Shown here piece by piece: positions 12,191 through 23,640 of a stretch of DNA of 64,000 nucleotides. The translations under genes were made by a program, and so were the position numbers. The stretch comes from Inia geoffrensis (taxonomy: Eukaryota > Chordata > Mammalia > Artiodactyla > Iniidae): positions 16,655,592 to 16,719,591 of the forward strand of contig CM070905.1 in NCBI GenBank assembly GCA_036417435.1, read 5' to 3'. Positions within the stretch are counted from its first letter, which is position 1. Every line of letters begins with the position of its first letter. Under the pieces are notes generated by a model, which made no database searches, was not told the DNA's origin, and saw nothing but the letters and a program-made list of their open reading frames with translations.

Positions 12191-13330
12191 TTTATTTATT
12201 AAATAAATATTTATTTAAAAACTACAATATGCCAGATTCTGTGCACAGAATCTGGTGAAGAAAGAGAGAACTTGCAGGGCAGTGGAGAAGACAAATATAA
12301 TCACAAAAATTCAAGGGAAAATGACAACAATGATAAATGTAATGGAATAAAGGTATGTTGTTCTGAGAGTACATAATAGGGGGATTTGAATCTGCCTGGA
12401 AGGTCAGAGAAGACTCGCCTAGAAAGTGAAGCTTCAGTTTACATCTCACAGATGAGGAGGAATTAATCAGGTAAAGAGTGGAAGAAAATATTTACTAGTT
12501 AAAGGGAACGTCAGCTCAAACCTTCTGTGGTGGGAGAGAGCACTGAGGATAGAAAAACACTAAAAAATATCCAGAATGGATAAAATAAGGAAATGTATAG
12601 GATGTCTTTCATGAGAGGAGATGGGTAGGGCAAGCATGGAGGAGGAAAGCAATGCATGGCAGTGTTTGGGAACACTGCCTTTATAATAAAAGTTATCGGA
12701 AACCACTGGAGGATTTAAGTGGATAGGAGGAAAAATGACTATCATCAAATGTGTTTTTTAAAAAAATGTTCAGGTCACAGTAAGGAAGATGAATTACAGG
12801 AAGGCAAGAGCAAATGTGGATAGGTCGACGTGGCTGTGGCCTAAGACCAATTAACAGATGATGACAACTTTGATTGGGGCATTGTGATGGGAAAAGAGAA
12901 AAGTGATGAATTCCAAAGTGTTTCGATGAGGTGAATTTTATGACATTTGGTAAAGAGTGAATATGATGGAGGAAGAGGGAATTTTGAGGATGACGCTTTG
13001 CAATCTGAATGGTGATGCCATTAACTAAAACTGGAAACACTGGAATAGAACAAAGCTCTGAGGAGGTTTCATGTTGACATACTGAATTTGAAGGACCTTT
13101 CAGACAAACAAGAGGGGATGACAAATAGACAGTTGGAAATACAGATCTGGAACTCAAATAAAGGGCTAAGCTAGATATATAACTTTGTGAGTCATTTGCT
13201 CCTAGGTGGTAACTGAAGCCAGGGGCAAGGCTGAGACTGCCTAGGAGGCATCTAGAAAGAGGAGGAGCAAGGGTGGGAAGCCAGGGAAGATTAATGGAAA
13301 ATTAGCAGAGCAAGTAGAGAAGGAGCAGAG
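12191..13330 (-). repeat. L2 LINE, antisense, about 1.1 kb including ORF2 remnants
   Basis: On the minus strand this runs from the L2 3' end (12191-12260) back into the reverse-transcriptase ORF. Landmarks are the GGAAACCACTGGAGGATTTA block (about 12698-12718) and the antisense RT region at 12693-13157, where a 154-codon minus-strand frame keeps fragments of L2 ORF2. Stops and frameshifts are frequent; it is an ancient dead copy. It contains a perfect 24-bp palindrome at 12232-12255. Confidence 0.75.
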
Positions 13331-14384
13331 GGGCAGGATTAGAGCTAGAACTGGATCCAGACACATGTCAGGAGGTCTGGGTTCTTCTATCCACCATGGT
13401 CTGGGATCAAGGTTTTAGAGAGTTTGTGCTCCAGTACACAAGTTCTCAGTAAGAGAATTTACTTCACAAGTTAATGATTCAGATTATCTGAATTCGAGAA
13501 AGAAGGACAGTTCCCTTCTCTGAAATTAGCTATTGCTCTTTTCCCCACAAGTTGTCCCAAGCTTGAGTGTTTATATATCACAGACTCATTCTAAGAACAT
13601 GACCACTGTCATACAGTGCACGCAGGGATGTGCAGGTGAACAGGAGACCAGGTAGCCTTATGTTTTAGGACTGAAATAAAGCAATAACTTACTTAGAAGA
13701 TAGACTTCCACCAGATGCAGTATTTGGAACATATGTATATATGTTCCAAGCAAACAAGCAGATATCTCCATTGCTTTCAAAACAGATGTTTAAGAAAAGA
13801 GCATAATATATGTTCGTGGGGGAATTTCTCAGGCACTTATAGAACTTTTATAGACTCTGCTATCTGATTTCCCAACCAATAGAAGGTTAATTGCATCCAA
13901 TTATAAAAATTAAAGAACAGGCTTACAGATACTAATAAGAATGGATGACCAGAAACCTGGAAAGAGTGAACAAAAAAGAAAATCAAGAAAAGATCTTCCT
14001 GAGATATCAAGAAACAGAGCTCTTTGGGGCTATAGTGAGAACACACAACCTTTCTTACCCCAATTGCCTGTGAAGCCTTTGCTGTATTACAAGTTGGCTA
14101 AATACTTTTGAGTCATCCTGGTGATCCTGAGGTTGAATTATGTTAACTCTACTCTTTAGAAGGGCAGAAAAGCTCATACACATTGCAAATTAATTTCTTA
14201 AAAAAAATAAATAATGGCACTTGAAGAAGTAAACTTCAGTTACTTTGAAAATAAATCTTTTCCAAACCTCTCATTTCCATGTGAGCTATAAATATATAAG
14301 CATGCTGTATGTAATCAATGCATTCGCTAACAGTATTAGTATTTCCTGCATTTAGACATTAGCTAGAAGTATATTTAAGCCTAG
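13331..14384. other. unique non-coding DNA with a hairpin
   Basis: No gene or confident repeat recognised. A perfect inverted repeat lies at 13724-13749 (11-bp arms, 4-nt loop). Confidence 0.45.
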
Positions 14385-14746
14385 TGAGTTTGCTAGGACC
14401 GTCATAACAAAGTACCACAAACTGGTTGGCTTAAACAACAGAGTAATATTGTCTCAAAATTCTGGAGGACAGATGTCTGAAATCAAGGTGTTGGTAGGGT
14501 TAGTTCCTTCTGAGGGCTTCAAGAGAAGGATCTGTTCCAGGCTCCTCTCCTTGGCTTGTAAGGAGAGGCTTCATGTTCACCTGGTGTTCTCCAAATTTGG
14601 TAAGTTTATATTCAAATTTAGGGCTCACCCTAATGACTTCATTTTAATTTGTAAAGACCCTATTTCCCAAAAAGGTCACATTCTGAGGTACTGGGGTGAG
14701 GATTTCAACATATGAATTTTGGAGGGACACAATATAATCCATTGCA
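14385..14746 (-). mobile_element. MLT1-type LTR (ERVL-MaLR), antisense
   Basis: Diagnostic antisense MaLR blocks in order: GTTTGCTAGGACCGTCATAA, AAAGTACCACAAACTGG, GGCTTAAACAACAGA, TTCTGGAGGACAGATGTCTG, AAATCAAGGTGTTGGTAGGG, CTCCTTGGCTTGTAAG, CACCCTAATGACTTCATTTT, TCACATTCTGAGGTACTGGG and ATATGAATTTTGGAGGGACA. This is one of the clearest repeats in the window. The 88-codon plus frame across it (14449-14715) is incidental. Confidence 0.9.
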
Positions 14747-14919
14747 CTTGATAAAGATGTGAAATGAATAAGTAAATTAATATATTTTCTATCACCTGTT
14801 AATGTTGGTCAAAGACATGCTCTTCAACTTTTATTTTAGTAGTGTTGATGGGTTGCTTTGAATTCACTTGTCTTATCTGTTTCATGATCAAAAGAAGAGT
14901 TTAATAATCAATGATTAGC

Positions 14920-15120
14920 CACTGTGTTTCCATAATACTTATCACAGTCAGCCTGGTGCTTTATTCTTCCATAAATATCCCCTCCTCTAGTTCTCTTGTA
15001 ATCTTCCAGGGACATGGGCTATGTATTGATCATTTATGTATGCTTGTTGCGTCCAGCATTGTGCTTTTTACATGATAAGTCATTAATAAGCATTTTTTGA
15101 GGTGAACTGAATTGAAATGT
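14920..15120 (+). repeat. L2 LINE 3' end
   Basis: Sense L2 tail features: TGTTTCCATAATACTTATCA, then AGGGACATGGGCTATG, then a GTCATTAATAAGCATTTTTT tail. It is strongly diverged. Confidence 0.6.
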
Positions 15121-15584
15121 TAGTTGAGGTAATAAGTTTTCTAAGTGACTGCAGGACTGTTTGAAGTTAACTGATGCACACAGAAGACTGCCTTAGTCTC
15201 ATTCACCAGGGTCTAATTAAATAAGGTAATAAAAAATTGACAAATGGTGGTTCAATTAGACCAATTCTATTTTGTTTCTTGGACATTTACTGGCGCTGAA
15301 TTTCAGAAGTGATTTTAATGATCTGGGATGATCCAGTCTCATGCCTAAAACAACGAACCCAAGGGTTTGGTGGTCTGACAGTCCTCAAGAGTCAATCCAG
15401 TAGCATCTTGTACCTGGGTAACGAGGCTGGCACAATTAAAGTTCATCGTACGTGATATAATTTTCTCAGAAGCTACTGAAATGAGAGGAAAAAGTGTTGT
15501 ACACAGCTTCTACATATTCACTAATTTACATGTCGATTCTGACGTCATTTTTAGGTGATACAGTTTTCAGTTCTAACATCACCT
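15121..15584. other. unique non-coding DNA
   Basis: No gene or confident repeat recognised. Confidence 0.4.
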
Positions 15585-15865
15585 TTTCAAAGATACTTTC
15601 CTGATCGCATAATTTAAAGATACCTCTCTGTATCATTCATTTTCTACCACTTTATCCTTTAGAAATTTTCTTTTTAGTGCTGATCACTGTTAAATATAAT
15701 CTTTTATATTTTTGTCTAGTATCTTTTGATCCATGTTTCCCAACCCTCTACTTGAATACAAACTTCACAACAGCAGATGCCTAGTCATTACTGCTTACTG
15801 ATATCTTGTTCATCAACCCTGGCTAGAGTAGAAACTCAATTAGTATCTGGTGAGTACGACTCTGC
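15585..15865 (+). repeat. L2 LINE 3' part
   Basis: Resembles the sense L2 3' region: a decayed TTCCTGATCGCATAATTTAA start, the CTACTTGAATACAAACTTCA block and a final CTCAATTAGTATCTGGTG tail. Divergence is high. Confidence 0.5.
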
Positions 15866-16695
15866 ATGACTCCCGAACCAGCTCTCTGACCTCACATCTT
15901 ACGTATCTCCCCACTATTCATGCCACTTAAGCTCTAACACTTTCCTTGTTCTTCTTCAAACACATCAGCCACCATGTCCTACCTCAGAGCCTTTGCAGGT
16001 ATATGTCATGTCATTTACTTGGAAAGTTCTGACCACAGAAATCTGCATGCTTTGTGCTTTCACCTCTCTTAAGTCTCTTCTCAAAATAATCTAATCGTCT
16101 TTTCTGTATAAAAGCCCCCTTTGTCTTGGAGACTTTCATGCTATGTCTTATTTTTCTCCATAGCACCAGTTACCACCTGACACAGCGTACATTTATTTGT
16201 TGTACTGAATGTTGTGATACACCACTTAGATGTCCCTTCAGGAACCAGATACTCGTTCTCCAAGCTGTGGGGACTGTTACCTGTCCACAGGTTATAAACC
16301 TGCTCCACTGGAAACTGGCCTTGGTTAAAGGAAGCTGTCTCACTCAGGGTTTTGTCCCTTCCTAGGGGTAACCCACATCAAGTACATGGTCAGTGCTAAG
16401 GCCATCCCAACTCTAGAAATGCCTCTGGGGTTTTCTGAAGCCCTTGCTGCAACTAGGTCTCAGTTTAGCCTTTCCCTCCACCCAAACTTCCTGCACTTAC
16501 TCTGACATGTGTTGATCCCTAATAGACTTCCTGCACACAATCTCCATTTCAGAGCTTACAGGGACTGTAAGCTCCATGAGAACAGGGACTTTGTCTATCT
16601 GATTCACTCTTATTTCCTGTTGCATCCCTCAGTGTCTAGAACAGTGCCTGAAAGGAGCTTGGTTAATATTTGTTGAGCAAATAAATGAATGAGAA
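15866..16695 (+). repeat. L2 LINE 3' part, split by an unidentified insertion
   Basis: Left piece: CTACCTCAGAGCCTTTGCAG, AAGTCTCTTCTCAAAATAA, TTTTTCTCCATAGCACCAG and TTACCACCTGACACA. Right piece (about 16562-16695): GACTGTAAGCTCCATGAGAA, CAGGGACTTTGTCTATCTG, AGAACAGTGCCTGAAAGG and a TTGTTGAGCAAATAAATGAA tail. These are the standard sense L2 3' blocks. Roughly 16180-16550 is foreign to L2 and I cannot name it. Confidence 0.8.
16180..16550. other. unidentified sequence inserted within L2
   Basis: About 370 bp separates two collinear L2 pieces. It is GC-richer than its surroundings. It could be a fossil LTR or another old repeat; I do not recognise it. Confidence 0.4.
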
Positions 16696-16934
16696 GACAG
16701 TCATCTCTCCTCCCAGAGAAGAATTTATGGACATGGATGAATTCTATATGTTTTCACTGGGAGACAATACAGAGCAACTTTCAGGAAGGTTATTCAACTC
16801 TGTTGAAGTAAGAATGCTGCCACACTATGAACAACCCCTATGGACGATTTATCCTTCATGTCACAATTCCAGTTTTTAGTGTTTTCACAGAAACATCCAG
16901 AGTCACTCCAGTGTGATCTCATAGCTCATTTGAC

Positions 16935-17100
16935 TTTCCTACAAACTATATGAAGAAGGCATTTGAGCAATTATCTCTATTTTCTAAATAGTAAAACTGA
17001 AGATTAAAATGGTTAAATTGATTCCTCTAAGGTCACTTGTTATTAGCATATAGCAGAACACCCAAACTCAGGTCTTCTGAATTTTTGTGCCATGTTCTTT
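16935..17100 (-). repeat. MIR SINE, antisense
   Basis: The antisense MIR signature is visible: TCTAAGGTCACTTGTTATTA, then ACCCAAACTCAGGTCTTCTG. Confidence 0.6.
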
Positions 17101-17207
17101 TTCATTCTTTTGCTAACAATAAATCCAGTTATTAATGACTGTGTTAATTTCATGTAAATATAAATATTTATAAGCACACACACAGATCTGACTTGCCTAA
17201 CTTTTAT

Positions 17208-17219
17208 AAAACTTAATGT
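17208..17219 (+). repeat. target-site duplication, left (CHR SINE)
   Basis: AAAACTTAATGT, repeated perfectly at 17437-17448 on the other side of the SINE. Confidence 0.85.
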
Positions 17220-17436
17220 CGGGGCTTCCCTGGTGGCGCAGTGGTTGAGAGTCCGCCTGCCGATGCAGGGGACACAGGTTCGTGCCCCGATCCAGGGAGA
17301 TCCCACATGACGCGGAGCAGCTGGGCCTGTGAGCCATGGCTGCTGAGCCTGCGCGTCCGGAGCCTGTGCTCCACAACGGGAGAGGCCACAACAGTGAGAG
17401 GCCCGCGTACCGCAAAAAAAAAACCCCAAAAAACAA
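17220..17436 (+). mobile_element. CHR-type tRNA-derived SINE (short form)
   Basis: The head GGGGCTTCCCTGGTGGCGCA carries an RNA polymerase III A box (TGGCGCAGTGG, 17234-17244) and a B box (GGTTCGTGCCC, 17277-17287). The body has the GATCCCACATGACGCGGAGC and GGAGCCTGTGCTCC blocks and ends CGCGTACCGC followed by an A-rich tail. A 12-bp duplication flanks it. This family is diagnostic of cetaceans and near relatives. Three overlapping minus-strand frames across it are not genes. Confidence 0.95.
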
Positions 17437-17448
17437 AAAACTTAATGT
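17437..17448 (+). repeat. target-site duplication, right (CHR SINE)
   Basis: Second copy of AAAACTTAATGT. Confidence 0.85.
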
Positions 17449-18004
17449 TCTTGTTTAAGTGACCAGGTATCCTTCTTTGACTAAGACTCACAAATTACTC
17501 TGTAGAGTTGAAACAAGTAAAAAATTAAATAAATCTATTTAATTAAATCTATTGCTTTTAAGATTCATTTATGAAGTTCTCAGAACTCACTGCAGGAAAC
17601 AGTAATCATTATGCCATTGATCTTCAGACGTATTCCTTCTAAGAGCCACCAATTAGTCCTGTTACTATAGAGATGCCAATATGGTTTGTCAGTATAGCTT
17701 TCTTGCATAAGTCTAAATTTAAAAAGAAGATATGCACAACATATTTATTATACTACAGATGTATTTTATATTAATATAGAGATCTGTCTTTATGCACCCA
17801 CGTATATACACAAAACAAAAAAATAAATTTAACCAAGACATGTATAAATAATTCTAGCTAAGCAGCTTTTAAATTACATTCAGTATTTTTGACTTCATAA
17901 TGGGTCACCTGAACCTCACGGCAAATCAGACTAACATCTAATGATAGTAAAATACCAAAGCTGTTTTAGAGAAACATTTTTCTGAGGAATGAGTAATACG
18001 AGCG
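17449..18004. other. unique AT-rich non-coding DNA
   Basis: No gene or confident repeat recognised. Confidence 0.45.
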
Positions 18005-18400
18005 TGTGGCAGCCATGCCATACGGTCCCACAGACCGCTCAGACCTCCTGCTGGGGTGAGCTCAGTTGACTGGTGACCCTAGCTGCTGTCCTGGACCCAC
18101 GAAGGCCGTACTTCCCATAGACTGCTCTAGTGAATGACTACGCCTGGCAGAGGTGCCAAGGCAGGTCAAGCTGGCGAGATGTGGGACTACTCCAACTAGT
18201 GGCTTTGGTTCAAGGACTCCACGTTGAGCTGGCTAAACCATTCTTGGAACTGTGCAACAGTCCAAGATTCTTTGTACCCAATCCTCCTTCCTTGCCTCTT
18301 AACTTCCAGAAACGTTAGATGTGCATTTGCCATCTAAAGGCTCTCCCTGCCTTGCCTGCTTCTTCCTCCAGTAAATAAATCTCTTAGATGCAATCTAAAC
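18005..18400 (+). repeat. probable fossil LTR or old repeat, unclassified
   Basis: A GC-richer block with repeat-like wording (GGCTTTGGTTCAAGGACTCC, AATCCTCCTTCCTTGCCTC) ends in CTTCCTCCAGTAAATAAATC, a typical LTR polyadenylation region. I recognise the general pattern but not the family. The 62-codon frame at 18130-18318 is incidental. Confidence 0.45.
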
Positions 18401-19288
18401 CCATACAGGCATTTGCTCCTCAGCAGATCCATATTAATGCAAATGATAAATATTCGTGTATCAGCAGAATGTTGCACTTCCACCTCTCCACTTCCTATAC
18501 TCAAGCACAAGACCTCAACATAACTTTCAAAATGACCAACGTTTTGACTATTCCTCAATAAGTGTCAAGAAACATCCAGAAATCACTCCAGTGTTATCTC
18601 AACCATCACACAGACTATATCCATCCTCAGGATGTGCAAAAAAGAAATTTTTCCTAATGTGGCAATTTTTCATGGTTAATTTTTGGCATGGTTGCAGTAT
18701 GAAAAACAACTGTGGTTGGAATTTCTAGAAATCGTTGCATAGTATGGATCCAATTGGAGAAAAGTAGTATAATGTTTTTTTAGCTTGGGAGGAAAAAAAT
18801 GATATTCGGCTCTAGATAAAGGAAAGAAGATTTGGGAAAATGGTAAGGTCATCCTCATCATGATAGCTTATAAAAATGACATAACCACCAGGCAGCTTGT
18901 CCCTGCTGGGCATGCTGGAGGGAGAAATGTATCTCCTGAGTGACAAGCTTCACCTTCAGTGAGGGACACATGCAGCAGCTTTATTCCCTGATATATAACC
19001 TTATAATGCAATTATAAATAAACCATTTTTTTTTCTGGAAACCATTTACATTTACTCAGATGTTCTATGTGAAATTGTATGAGAAAGTACTGTTTAGTAA
19101 TAATTGCATCTTGGAACATATTTTTATCAGAGTAAGTACACTGAAAGAGATAGGGGCATCTACTCTGTTTACTCCGCTAAACAGCCTTTGGGTAAATTTA
19201 CCTTTGGGTGAATTACCATAGGCTCTCTGAGTTAAAGTTCCCTCATGCAAAACAATGTTGTAATCACCAGCATCCTTCCTTCAAAGAG
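18401..19288. other. unique non-coding DNA
   Basis: No gene or confident repeat recognised. Confidence 0.4.
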
Positions 19289-19300
19289 TTGTGTATATTC

Positions 19301-19717
19301 CGTATGCTAACACATATATGTGGAATCTAAAAAAAAAAAAAAAAAAGAAAAAGGTTCTGAAGAACCTAGGGGCAGGACAGGAATAAAGACACAGACATAG
19401 AGAATGGACTTGAGGACACACACAAGAAAGGGGAAGGGTAAGCTGGGACAACGTGAGAGAGTGGCATGGATATATATACACTACCAAACGTAAAATAGAC
19501 AGCTAGTGGGAAGCAGCCACACAGCACAGGGAGATCAGCTCGGTGCTTTGTGACCACCTAGAGGGGTGGGATAGGGAGGGTGGGAGGGAGACACAAGAGG
19601 GAGGAGATATGGGGATATATGTTTATGTATAGCTGATTCACTTTGTTATACAGTAGAAACTAATCCACCATTGCAAAGCAATTATACTCCAATAAAGATG
19701 TTAAATTAAAAAAAGAT
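19301..19717 (+). mobile_element. L1 3'UTR fragment, 5'-truncated, with TSD
   Basis: Sense 3'UTR of the young L1 lineage: GAGAGTGGCATGGATATATA, TGGGAAGCAGCCACACAGCA, CAGGGAGATCAGCTCGGTGC, GGGTGGGATAGGGAGGGTGG, ending CAATTATACTCCAATAAAGA plus an A-rich tail. The 12-bp direct repeat TTGTGTATATTC flanks it perfectly (19289-19300 and 19718-19729). An internal poly-A of 18 lies near 19329-19346. No ORF remains. Confidence 0.92.
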
Positions 19718-19729
19718 TTGTGTATATTC

Positions 19730-20289
19730 AATTGAGTTGAAGTGTTGATAAGGGCCATGTAAATGAGCAAAATGTACAAAAATAAAAAATATTTTTCTCT
19801 TTACAAAAGAAATCTATGTCACAAATTTGAAAAAATTTAACCCTTCCAGTATTTCACTTGTTAAAACAAAAATTTCACAATTTAAATATGGGTGGGGGAA
19901 GCTCCTTGTGATCTTTTCTGTGTGTTGTACACATGCTTTGTGGTTTTCTATTTTTAATGCAAAGTGTTTGTGTTGGCTAATGTTGGGTAGATCATCCCAT
20001 TTCCATTTTCAGGTAAGAATACAGATTTTTAGAGGTACCCCGTACAGTTTATAAATAAATGACAAGGATCTAATAAATATCACCCAGAGCTTAAATGTGA
20101 ACGCTCCCCCTTTTTTTCCCCCAGAACAGGATCCTATAGAGACATCCACATTTCTAATTAATATATTTTATTCCACAAGCTGAAATAACAGCAACAAAAT
20201 TACAACAAAATCTTCCAACCCCCAGGCCTCTGTTATCTACCTCACCTTTGCCCACTGACAAGACCCCCAAATAACCCTTCCCCCTAGTT
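19730..20289. other. unique non-coding DNA
   Basis: No gene or confident repeat recognised. Confidence 0.4.
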
Positions 20290-20620
20290 CTAGTCCCTAT
20301 TCCTTCATATCACTGCCACATTACATTTCCTAAAGCATCAGTTTGGCAAGGTAAGTCTCCTACTCCGAAATCATCAGTGATTTCCCATTAGATAAAGCTC
20401 ATCCTCTTTAGACTGACATTCAGAGCTATCTACCATCAGAGTCATACTTCCCTTTTCAGCAATATTTGCCATTATCCTTCTGGATGAACATTTTTCTGTG
20501 GGGGAAAAATGGTTTACTCACTACTTTCAGAACTAAGGATGTACCATTCCACCTTCTTATTCCTCCTCCCCCAGAAATTTCATTCCTCCTCAAATATCAC
20601 TTAACTATTGAACTGAAACG
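20290..20620 (+). repeat. L2 LINE fragment
   Basis: Sense L2 3'-ORF blocks: ATCATCAGTGATTTCCCATT, AGATAAAGCTCATCCTCTTT and CTGACATTCAGAGCTATCTA. Weaker similarity continues to about 20620. Confidence 0.65.
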
Positions 20621-20999
20621 GTCTTGGGGGATACTTGTCTGAAGTCCTTTTATTTTAAACTGAGAAACAAAGATTAGGCAGACCTAATTCCTTTAGTGGG
20701 TGAAAGCCCCACATTCTAGACCCACAGCTTAGAAATTTGACGTCTATGCTATTTTCACTGTGCCAGCAACCTGCAGTGAGTTGGCAACTAAAATGAGGCT
20801 AATACCCAGATCCCATGGATTCTAAAGCAGTGTTCTCTGAGAGCTAACTTAAATGTGACCCCTGTCATTAATCCTTCATGATTAAGCCAGTTGGGAATTC
20901 ACTCTAGCTTTTCTGAATCCCTATATCACTTTTTCTGTCTCTATAATTCACCTGAATAATAACTATGTAGTACTTTGTGGCAACTCCTAATTTTTCCTA
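20621..20999. other. unique non-coding DNA
   Basis: No gene or confident repeat recognised. Confidence 0.4.
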
Positions 21000-21640
21000 T
21001 TGATTTTTAAATTACAAAAGTACTACCTATTAGCTATAATAAATTGAAATTGCTTGGAGATGTATAAAGAAAAAATGGAAAGACCACTAACTTCTCTACA
21101 AGTTAGCCACCAAAGTAACAACTGCTAGAATTTATTATTGTTTAGACTTATTATTGTTTACACTTACTTTTCTACGCATCTGTAGTTAGTGTACCTAGAA
21201 AAAGAACCCAGTATGTGCTTCACAGAGCTCATATTCAGTCCTTCCCTTACACTCTCTCTTTTGTTGTCTCCCCCAAGTGCACATACGCACGTGTACCCAC
21301 ACACACACAGGCCCATGCACACACATTTTAATGTGATCATAATATATATAATCTTTTAAGTTGTTTCCAGTGTTTTGCTATGATGACTATTTCTGCTCTT
21401 ATATAAAATACTTATATAACATTTATAGGAGAGATTTATCAAAAAGTAATTAGGTCAAATGTATATACACTTAAAATGTAGATAATGTTTTACAAGTTCC
21501 CCTCCAAAACTCACCAACAGTTCATATGAGGATTTATTTTTCCTCATACTCAACTGGATGGCTCCAGTTTTTCCCAAGCTGACAAAAAATTCTAACATGT
21601 TATTATAATATGTATTGTGTACATGAACTGCATTTGTTTA
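21000..21640 (-). repeat. old L1M LINE 3' part, antisense
   Basis: Degraded antisense L1M blocks, for example AAGTTGTTTCCAGTGTTTTG and CTATGATGACTATTTCTGCTC, then a region like ACAAGTTCCCCTCCAAAACT. A CA-rich patch sits at about 21297-21330. Boundaries are approximate. Confidence 0.55.
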
Positions 21641-23514
21641 TTTATCTTTTTAGCTGTTTTTAAGCCATGTTTCTTTTTTCTGTGCATTTTCCTATCTTTT
21701 TATTATTTTCAACATTTCTTCCATTCGTTTTCTGAGCTTTCTTTTACATATTTTCCTATGAATTAGCTTTGTTAAACGTTTTTCCCCTTACTTAAAGCTG
21801 GAGCGAGAACTTAAGGTAGAGATTTTCTTTTCACCTTTGTTTTTTCAGGGATTTTTAACACAGAATTTGCACAGAGTAGGTGTTCAGTACATACTTATAG
21901 CTTGATTTTCATGGTAGAGTGTCTAGCTGTTAATTTTGAGAGCTAAATTAAACAGAAACAAGAGATAATTGAGGACAGATAGATTTGTGGGTTTGAGAGG
22001 ATTAGCTGTGTCCATGACAAATTCTTTCTTTAATTTATCATGGTGTCCACAGAGCCAGGGGTGCAGAGCCTACTGACTGGATACTAAGTTTAAACTCACA
22101 GTGGGCTGTAGAAGGAGCCCACTGCCTATGTCCCTCTTCCTTATTCCACTGCCTATATCCCTCTTCACTACACAATCATGCACATTTTAAGGCTCCTTCC
22201 TATTTTGTTTTCTCACATGTGAAACTGATACCATGTTTTTGGTACAAAACATGAACTACACTTAACATCAATTGGTAAGAGCTAAAGGCATATGCTCAAA
22301 TCCATTTCCTTTCTCTTGATCAGATGAGAATATGCCCCACTCTTTACATCCAGGTGAATGAAATAATAATAAAAAAATGAATATCCGTAATGGGTGGAAT
22401 GAGAGGGAAAAACATAATCTGTACCCTTTTCCTTGAAGCTTGCATCTATCTCAAGAAGGGACTTAGTCTCCTGGTGCCAGCTGCCTCTGCAGCTCAGGGT
22501 AAACCTACTTCTTTATATAGCTTAAGGAAGTAGCTACCCAAGAAAAAAAATCCATGAAATCTAACTCAAATGTCTGTCAAATTGAATACTCTGTTCTTTC
22601 ACTGAATTATGTACTTTTCAATGAAAAGTATAGGAAGAGCTTGGAGAAATTTCCATCATTTCTTAACATCCAGAGCTCTCTCCAACACTGTCAAGATTTC
22701 CTGAGTAGGTTGCTGCTTTTCTCAGTGCTCCCAGGGAGTACAGACACACATCACTGCTCTTCTTCCCCATCATTTCCTCTGCATCCCCACTCCCACAAGA
22801 CTAATTTCTTCCATTCCATAATGCGAACCACTACCCAATGACTCCATCCCACTCATTACCTTGCTTTGCTGTCCCTTTTCTGTCATGTAGCCCAACAACC
22901 CAAGGATAGAAATTGGTAGCTGTGTATGTGATTCTACATGCTTTATTTATTTCTCAAGAATACTGAGGGAAAGTTTATAGTCTTTCAGCTCACCAGAAGA
23001 GTGAACACAGTTCTACTCCTGTAGCTTGAACTTGCTCCTTCCTTTGTGTTACAATCTCTTTCACTCTTCTTGTGTAACGTCTTTACCACCCCCTTGAAAC
23101 AGTAGCATCTCATCCTAACCCTGCACTACTATATCACTCCTCTGTGTTTTACTCCAGCTCATCCTTTGGTCTAATTATGTGAATATTTCCCTTTTCTCCT
23201 TTTCTCACTTATACTTCAGTGCTTTGGTAATTTTTGTTTTTCAGGAATTACACATTCTTACCTGTGTTCTGAAAGGCCCTTTAGGCAGCAGCCCTTGATA
23301 TTTCTTACGCTGGTTTGTTACATAAAGGTTTCTAAAAGAGTTGTTAGAGAGCCTGTGAGCTCTGTGATTTATGACTATTGCTCAAGCAGTAGCACAGCTG
23401 GAAGAATTGAACAAAATACAGAATCTCAAGGGAAACAAAAAGCTAATGTAAAATGCCATAAACCTCTAGTTTCAAAGGGCTCTTTACAATAATCTAGTCA
23501 AGACTCAGTATTTT
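21641..23514. other. unique non-coding DNA
   Basis: No gene is supported. A 27-bp tandem duplication lies at 22119-22172. Part of 23030-23240 may be a decayed L2. A 95-codon plus frame (22554-22841) has no recognisable domain. Confidence 0.4.
22119..22172. repeat. 27-bp tandem duplication
   Basis: Two adjacent 27-bp units starting CCACTGCCTAT at 22119 and 22146, with a few mismatches. Local replication-slippage product. Confidence 0.8.
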
Positions 23515-23640
23515 ATGTAAGAGGATACTGCAGCTCAAAGATGATAAGTAATTTACCTAAGGTCACACAACTAATGGGTAGCAGAATGAGGAAAAGGTAA
23601 CTGCACCCAAGTCTCCTGCTTACTTAGGTTCCTCCCCCTA
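23515..23640 (-). repeat. MIR SINE, antisense
   Basis: AAGTAATTTACCTAAGGTCA followed by CACAACTAATGGGTAGCAGA is the antisense MIR core. Confidence 0.7.

Noticed and set aside
12693..13157. 154-codon minus frame considered as a host gene
   Set aside because: It lies in the antisense L2 element and represents decayed L2 ORF2.
17043..17491. Several 70-128 codon minus-strand frames
   Set aside because: They are translations of the CHR SINE and its A tail (CCGLSRCGAQAPDAQAQ-like wording); the same words recur at every SINE copy in the window.
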